This document shows, piece by piece, positions 47,955 through 56,900 of a stretch of 64,000 nt of DNA. The DNA comes from Catonia carolina (lineage: Eukaryota; Arthropoda; Insecta; Hemiptera; Achilidae), in the NCBI GenBank assembly GCA_035578175.1, contig JAQMRL010000006.1:28894393-28958392 (forward strand), given 5' to 3'. Numbering within the stretch: the first letter of the stretch is position 1; every line of letters begins with the position of its first letter. Position numbers and translations under genes: made by a program. The notes beneath the pieces were generated by a model, which was given only the letters and a program-made list of their open reading frames with translations, did no database searches and was not told the DNA's origin.

Positions 47955-50900
47955 CGCGCGCACCGCCCTACCATTTGTGAGCGTCTGTTATTAATAATAT
48001 AAATTTCTTATTAATCGTACGAATTCCATATTTGAAACATTAGGAAATGTAAAATTTAAAAATAAGACTCTTTAAAAACAGTTATCATGATGGTTCTCTA
48101 AATTTTAATGTTCTAAATTTATTTTTCAGCCCCAGAAGTTCAAACTGAATTAGCTTATTGGAGAGAAAAAGTAGAAGAGAAAACAAGTGAAAAAATTGGA
48201 GTATCAAAAGTGCAATTAGATGGAGATAACTTTTATTGCAGAATAAGGGAGTGTAACTTAGGTAACCTTGTTACTGATGCAATTGTTGATTACGTAAGTA
48301 GATTAATTTATATTTTATTTAATTACTTCGATATCAATTATAGTAACAACTTTTACGCAGATAAAATAATAAATAAAAACATAATTAGAAAATTCCACAG
48401 GACAGGTACAGGTTATTTGGATTCAATAATCGAAGTATTTCACGTTTTTTAATGCCCGGTAAAGGGTAAACAATAAATCTGAAATGCGTTACGATTTAGA
48501 AATTTATGCAAAAAATAAGATTAAAATAATTCACTTCAAATTACGTTTAAATTTTTTATTTTGCATTTAGGCTAATATTTAAAAGAGTGTTAACGCAATG
48601 CCCATTTTACGTCACAAACTTAATGTTGCCCAAAGGTTTACAAATACCGTACGTAAATGACGTCGCTAAAAAACTACCTATACAAGACGATGCACGATAA
48701 ATTTGAGTTACATGACAATTCTTACAAAATAATAATACACTAGAGTGGTACCGGGACAGCACAGACGATTAAAACGTCTCTGGCCAAGAGATTTTCTTGG
48801 AAAATTGTAGGACTGCTGTGATGTCTGCAAACTCCAGCAAGTAATTTAAGTTTTAGAATCTTAAGCGTCTTATTTAGAAATTGTTATAATATTGTATTAA
48901 CAAATTTTAAATTTTCAAGAAAAAGTATGTCAGATTTTCTAATGCCTGGGGAAAGGTTTTTTTTTATTAAATGATATTATTTGCAATCAGTTTTTTTAAA
49001 AATAAACTATAAACAATCTTTTGAATTTACAAATCACAAGTTGAGGCCTCATTACCCTGAGTACCTCTCATTATATCAATTATTCGTATGTTAAAAGAGA
49101 AAATGACTATGTACAAAGATATTTACATTTTACTATATGGAATACTTTTAAATATAATTTTATGTACATTTAAACTCTTTCAAACAAGTCCAAAACATGG
49201 CAACGTTTCAGACGCCTAACTTCTTCTGAATTATTTAGAAGATTTATGGCTAATTCGTTTTCGTGGCTTTCAAGTCTTGCCTGATATTTTCTATTAAAAC
49301 GCCTGATCTCGTCCATTACATCAGGAAGGTTGCAATAATGTTGTATTTCTGCATTCCTTGCAAACCATGGTACCCTTGTTATAGCCCGAAGAACCTTATT
49401 TTGGAACCTTTGAATTATCTCTATGTTACTTCTGCTGGTAGTTCCCCAAAGTTGAACGCCGTACAACCTTGGGAAAAGGCAAATAATAAATCTGAAATAC
49501 CTTACTAATATTAAGGGTTTGCCACACAGAAAACGGTCTGTCGCGGCGGGCAGATGATCTCCGACCGAAGCGATCAGCCGGTCTAGTTGTATTACGCATA
49601 GTTGCATCATCTCTGTCAGTTACTAGTAGAACGCGGTCTGCCGCCGCCCACTAGACTTTGTCGAGACGACAAGCGATCTGGTACAAAATTACAGTTTTTA
49701 GCCTGACCGCCTTGCCGCCTTCGACCAAACAAAATGAGTGAACTGAAATTTTTATGGCAAATGTGCGTAAATACATGTTTTTGTTTGATAGTCCACCAAA
49801 GATTATCACCAACCAAAACATGAGGAACTGGAGTGTCTGTACCCGGCACTGGATTCAGCGGTAAAATTATTTTTCCATCAATGTACTCTGGGTAAAAATT
49901 TGATTTTCGAAATCAATTACCATAAATTAGTTTATCAACTACCATAAACTTATACTATGGGTCAACTACTGCTAGGAGAACGGAAGAAAACAAATTTTTG
50001 TAACAGAAAAACTGCGACCCGTCTGGGCATTTCAGTTTGACATGTTTTTCGTCCATGCTTCCAATGCAGTATGGAAATCCCCAAATTTCTGCGAATCCTT
50101 CCTCTGTTCCCCATATCTAACGAACGGTTAGGTAAATATTTTCGCTGTAGAATATTAAAAATTTCTCGGCAGTTGTTTTTCCAAATTGAGTTATTCTTCC
50201 TCTGAGCTCATAATCAATATATAAATCTGGTGTGAAACACTCCCAGAACTTTCTCGTGGCAATGCAAATAATAAACATTATAACCTAATAATAGTAATAA
50301 TAAAACATTATAAATAAACAAAAAAACTAACCTCAATAAAAATAATCTTATTTTAATCATGAGTGAAAAACGCAAAATGAAAATCAACCTCTGTTTGGCT
50401 TAATAATACGGAAAATCACTCTTTTAAGCTAAAATAGGCTCTGCAAAGAAAAATGCTTTAAATAAAAGTTGTAGATCTTTTAGTTTCCTATAAATTTTAT
50501 CAGGCCTACATAGCTACACTTTTGTCGTAAAATGCATTCTTATGCTGAAATCTTTAAAAAAAATCGATGTTTTAACACATTTCCGTGAAAAAAAAAACAG
50601 AAAATCGCTAATTACCGCTAACTAAGTGTTATACAAAACAATATTTGAAATAGAAGTTATAATATTTTAAATTCTCTGCAACTTTTATTATACATGTTTG
50701 CGCAAAAATTCATATTGAAGTCGCTATCTTAAAAAACAATCTTTTTTACAAGAAAACAGCCTCCCCAAGAATTTCAGTAAACATGGCGCCCACCCTATCT
50801 TGTTGAGCATAAAAAATGTAGTAAATGAGGCGATTTTTAAAAAAATTGCAGAAGCCGTTTCCGAGAAAATCGCAAAAAAATGAAAAATTACACGAATAAA

Positions 50901-53900
50901 CTACTTTTGGTTGACCGATTTTGATAAAAATGCTCGTGTCGGGTCCTCTAGTGATATCTAACATAAGTTTCAAGTTTCAACTCCGTACGATGTTCCGTTC
51001 TTTAAATATTTTGTTCACACACACAGACCAATCACTAAAAACATGGTTTTTGGGTTCAGGGGTCTGAAAACGTGTAGATCCGATGAAAACTCGATTTCGA
51101 AAAATCGACATGAAAACAATACTTTCCCTACTATTTATACATAGGCCCTATATAAGCAAGAGAAAGTAAAAATAAGGATACCATTTCAATCCGTATTACG
51201 TTTGAATTTTACTTTACGATTTGTAATATTTTAAGTCAATTTTCAAAAAAAAAACCAATTTAACAAGCGTCGTTATTATCTATGTTATTCACATGTAAAA
51301 TTTTACACGGAAATCAATAAATAATTTTTGCAGTAAGTTTCTCGTTAAAATTTACATGAAAAATTGCATTTTGGTCATCATACTATTAAGATATAAATTT
51401 GAATTCATGATAGTGGAAATTTAAGAAAATTGATAAACCCTTAAATTTCAAAATAGTAAGATATTCAAATTACAATTCTTATGTCGGTTGTATCTTATTT
51501 GTTGGCAACTATTAGGTGTACGAAATAGGGAAATCAAAGTAACGGAAAAGAATAAAATCAAGTCACAACCTACCAACTGTGAAATGGAATGTATCGTAAC
51601 GAACATTTTATAGAATTTGTTTCAAGTTGGTAATTTTCACACTTGAGGACACTACGTAGTTGTGCAATATAGTTAAATGAAAATGTTCTTTGTGTTATAT
51701 GATTTTTAATAATCTAGTGTTCTTGACTTTCTCGGTGCTTATTTCTAACGAGCTACATAATACAGATAATTATAACATTTTTATACAACGGATTAAAATA
51801 ATTATATTATATCTCGCCTATTCAGCACATAAATTCATTATCGGCTACCATGGTTTCTTATTACAATAGAACTTCGATAGTTCAACACTTTGTGGACGAG
51901 AGGTTATCGAAGTACCGAAATGTCGAACTATCCAGAACATTATTTATATAGGTAGCTTTAAAAACACGATTTTAGTATGAAAATTGCACAATTTTAATGA
52001 ATACGAACAAACTCTGCCCATAACAGACAGGTGGAGTGTCAAATCATTGACTCAATCTGTTCATTGCAGGACTAAATTAAATAGTTCTGTTTCTTATCAC
52101 ATGGTCAGCCAATTAAATGACTGAATCATTTAAGAACAGAAGAGGTAGAGGTGTAAAAGACACTAATCAGAGTTTATCTCCTCTGAATGTAATTAAATTC
52201 ATTATACAGCCAGATTCTGTGGTGAATAAAATGAAGGTGTCATTTACAGAGTGAAAAATATGTGCTTTTCAGAGGGCCCGGCATGCTGATAACAGTACTT
52301 TTCCATTCAGTGAGGAAAGCATTGGTAAACCACGTCACTTCTTGTTTTACTTAGTAAAACCTCTACAGGTTCAAACCACCCTTTCGGCTGATGACCTAAG
52401 CAACAACAATCTAGTATTCTTGACTTTCTCGGTGCTTATTTCTAAGGAGCTAGGCCCTATACAAAATACAGATTATGTATGTACCCTATACATTTTTATA
52501 CTACGGATTAAAATTATTTTATACCTCGCCTATTCAGCACATAAATTCATCATCGTCTACCATGGTTTCTTAGTATAGTAAAACTTCGACAGTTCGAGAC
52601 TTTGTGGACGAGAGGTTGTCAAAGTATCGAAATGTCGAACTACCCAGAGCATATGGCATATTATATACAGGTAGCTTTAAAAACACGATTTTAGTATGAA
52701 AATTGCGCAATTTTAATGAATATGAACAAACTGACATACCCTTCAGTACAATACTGTACTCAAGGGCAACGGAAGGGCAGGAGGAAGATGAGAAAATGGA
52801 AGAAGCTGACCTACCTGCTGGATCGCTACCTACACCACGTCATGCCGCCTCACCACGGGTCGTGTCGAAGCATACAGAGTGTCGAAGAATCGAGTGTCAA
52901 AGAATCGAATGTTTACTGTACGAACAATGACTCAGAAATTTTGTACATTTTATTTTATTTTTTGCTAATTTGAATGAATGAAATTTAACTTTATTTTCCC
53001 ATAAAAAGTTACAATAATTATTTTATAAATAATGATACACAGTAAAAAATATATATAAAAGAAAAGAAACAAAAGAGAGAGAAAAAATAATATATACAGT
53101 AAAATCTCTCTATAGCGGAATTGAAGGGACCATGAGATACCGCCGCTATAAAGAGAGTTCCGTTATAGAGAGAGCGAGTAATTAACGGTGGGAGGGAAGA
53201 GTTGGAGTACTAATTTTTCTGTACAAAATAACTTATATACGTATGTAAATGGTACATGGAATAAGTTTTTGAAAAACTACTGAATAGATAACTTTATGAC
53301 GAATGTTTAATGCAGTAGATTACTTCAATACAGTGAGATATTTAAATTAATTACCTACATAAAGTGTAGGTTATTAACTTAACAAGAAATTTGGATACAA
53401 ACTGGTTTTATTAGATGTTGTGTTACTAATGTTTAACAATAGAATTTCACTTTTCGTATTGAACTTTTTTCAATAATCATTCGTACAGTACATACCGTAA
53501 TAGATAGCCTAAAATTAATTAGCACTGAAAGTCGTTTTTCACTGAACAGTAATAAACATAGGATACATACAATTAAAATCTCCTAAAACATAGGCTACAC
53601 AAACACAAAAAAATACACAGTACAGTATATATTTTTTTGTTATTAAGGAAACAATGACTGTGAAGTACATTTCATTTCGTAAAATAAGTTGTAAATTTTG
53701 TTTCGTTTTCAATTCATAAAACATGTCTTCAATCTCATTTTCAATGTTTAAAACTTGTAAATTTTCATTTACATATTGGCAATGACAGTACGTTGAAACA
53801 ACAAGAATAGCGTCTAGTGCTTGTTTACTTGAAGGGACAACATTTCTGTTTCCATTTCATCGTCATTCACTTTCTTGCTCGTTGTTTTGGGCTAAGACAT

Positions 53901-56900
53901 TTTCGATTATTGCATCATTGCCAACATCTCCTGAAGTGGCTAAGTCATTGTCTGCCCTTACATAGGCGTCTAAATCCATATCCTGAAGATATTGTTTTGC
54001 CGCTATAGAGAGATTTTTGTGCCGCTATAACGAGAGTTAAATACATTATCGTAGTATACGAAAGGGTCGGGGTCGGCAAATAATGCCGCTAAAGAGAGAT
54101 TTCCGCTATACAGAGTTCCGCAATAGAGAGATTTTACTGTATATAATAAAAATCTTATCCTCGTCTTCACCTCTTCTTCGCTTACAATACAAAAATTATA
54201 CCGGAAATCATGCCTGCATAGGATTAAATCACCTGAGCGCAGGCATGAGTTGCGGAAATTAAAAGTTTTATATGAAGCATCCTTTGGATGATACGACACA
54301 AAAAGCAGTTGATAAGTATAAGGAAAAAATATTACAAAATTACAATGATTATATAATTATAACATAAAAAGAAACTTGATTCACACAGTGGTATTAAAAT
54401 AGTAGGCTATATCGATAATATGGTTATAGTCACTTGAGTCACGAGTTTGCCCTTGTTTGCAACGAGGGGTAAAGGGGGGAAAGCATCAGTACGCATGCGC
54501 GACTGCTTTAATTTCAGTACGACAAACATAACAACTTATACTATACCCAGAGCATATACAGTATATCGCGGTTATCTTTTGTTGGTTAACATCTTTTGGT
54601 TATTGTATCTTTTGGTTTTTGTTATCTTGTAGGTTAGTATCTTTTGTAGGTTAACTGTACGAATATAACTTTGTTACTGTAAACACAAATGTCGGTTTCT
54701 CAAAAACGTGGTCGGACTATTCACAGTGCTGAACTAAATCTAATATGCAATACAATAAAATATTGTGAAGTTGAAGTTAAACAAAAATGCCTATCCGTGC
54801 CTCTTAACAAAAGCCGTGAGCGAGCGGCTAACTACTGTGATGTTTCTCTTTCCACAATTCGAAAAATAAAGAAGGAAATTAAGGACGTGAAGAAGCTATT
54901 CTTTAACAGTTTTGTTGGCACCTGGTAAAAAAAGAAAACGGTTAGGTAGATACTAGAGAGACTGATAATGAAAACGCCGATGACAGCAACAGTAAAGAAG
55001 GTGATTCATTCATAATTACAGTAAATCAAACATTTCTAGTCATGTAATTAAGGTATAAGCAATAATACAGCTCATATTTATTTCTTATAAGGTTTATGAA
55101 GAAAACATTTTCTTGGAATAAACCACAGCTTACAAAATGTATCTATAAACTGCACGGTAGTAAAATATACGAGTAGTGTCTCACTGTTGAGGTCGGCAGC
55201 ACTGCAAATATTTCACTGCCCTTCCTTACAGCCCATACATACGCAAAGACAATCTCGTGACTTCAGTATCTATCTATATTTGATTTAATCCATTCGTCCA
55301 TACCAGTAATTCATTTTTTATTAAGGTGATTTGAAATGAAATAGTATGGAATGAAAATTTATTGATTTACTTAAAAATTGCAACAAACTTTAAAATAGTT
55401 GTACCAAAATCTACAATTTCTGATGGGTTGTGAATAAGATCATCAAAATTTTCTTATACGCGGTTTTTTCACAAATAAGAAATACATTAAAATGATCCCA
55501 ACCCTCAGCTAATAATTTTCTTATTACAAAATCTCAAAAAAGTAAACAATGTTAATTTTCAGAATGCTAAGTTATATACTGGTGAGAAAGGTTGGACAGA
55601 TGCACCAATTAGCATGATTTCCAGTGGTGCAATTCGGAAATCAGTTGAACTTGAAGAAGGTAAGTAAGGGCCTATTAATACTTCTTTACACTTCGTAACT
55701 TTATTTTGTTATTTTGTGAAGTACAACCAGCCAGAAGACTCCCAAACGGAATTTAGGAACAAATCGATCATTTAAAAGCCAAAATATTAGCAATTTGTTA
55801 ACCTTATTATTTTCTAGTTTTTTATGTATTACCTAAGTTAATGTTTTCTATATTTCGTTATTTTATTAAAAAAACATTGTAGGAACCATTTTTTAGAAAA
55901 TTTCAAAAAAGTACGAAACAACTACTACACGAAAACTACTACTTCCGGTTGTCCGATTTTGATAAAAATGTTCTTGTCGGGTTCCCTAGTGGTACTTGAC
56001 TTAAGTTCAAAGTTTTAATTTTGTACGATATTTCGTTCTTGACATAATTCGTTCACATACTGACGAAGACACAGACCAATCGCTAAAAACATGTTGTTCG
56101 GGTTTAGAGGCCTGAAAACGTTTATTTCCAGTGAAACTCGATTAAAAAAAATTGTAAGAAGACAATACTTTCCTTCCCTGCTTATATAGGGAATTATATA
56201 TTCTCCATTTATGTAGGAAATTATACAGGGAAGGATTATTTATATAAGGTAAGAGAAAGCAAAACATAAAATAATATTACCTATATAAAATATAACTTTC
56301 AATTTTCTTCAGGATTTGTTCATGGCATTTTTCTATAAAATTTACCTTATTTAAAAACAACGACCACATTAAAAGTCAGACAAAATTGTAAGTACAAATA
56401 TTGTAGTTTTCTTTGTTTTTTTTAAGGTCCACTTTTCCCTAAAGTTCACCATAAGGCAAAAATTAACAAATCATAACTGCTTGAACTAGAGCAGAATCGT
56501 TCCGCCAATTTTCTCAGATAGCATTTATATAAACTTAAAGTGCCCAGCTAACCTAGCAAATGAGAAAACCTCAATCAAAATTATCACCGCGGTTTTCAAG
56601 AAAATTTAATTTTGTTATTTTGCCAAAGAGTAAAACACCCTTAATTTAGAGGTAATACAAGTGGATTCCAAAAATCTCTTCTGGATTGGTTGAGGAAACT
56701 TAAATTGTCAAATTCCAACTCAATTAATTCAATAATTTTTATTCCGGAACGAACAAAACACACAAAAACTTATAGACGGGTTATCATCAATAGGAACGTT
56801 TTTGGCTTCAGAGGTTACAAAACGTGGTCTGTAAACATTTTGGTGTAGACGTTTTTTTTCTCTATAACAATAAGTTCTAAGTAAACTGAAAGTATAGAGC

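Larger units (their letters stand above)
46282..48129. other. Intron 5 (1.8 kb)
   Basis: Holds the GC-rich LTR-like block and two microsatellites. The rest (47133-47786, 47961-48129) is A+T-rich with nothing recognised, except a possible tRNA-like B box on the minus strand near 47693-47705. Acceptor atttttcag. Confidence 0.85.
48294..55562. other. Intron 6 (7.3 kb)
   Basis: Holds Jockey relics, Harbinger, family B, a 300-bp direct repeat around family A, pogo elements and an IS630-like element. 51172-51712 and 55270-55562 are A+T-rich with nothing recognised. Acceptor ttaattttcag. Confidence 0.85.

Noticed and set aside
49616..49849. 77-codon minus frame as a separate small gene
   Set aside because: Its first 16 residues are the Harbinger VGD block; the rest is fused non-homologous sequence.
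52703..52973. 75- and 85-codon overlapping + frames
   Set aside because: Both fall in the pogo-like miniature element and overlap in different frames, with no motif.
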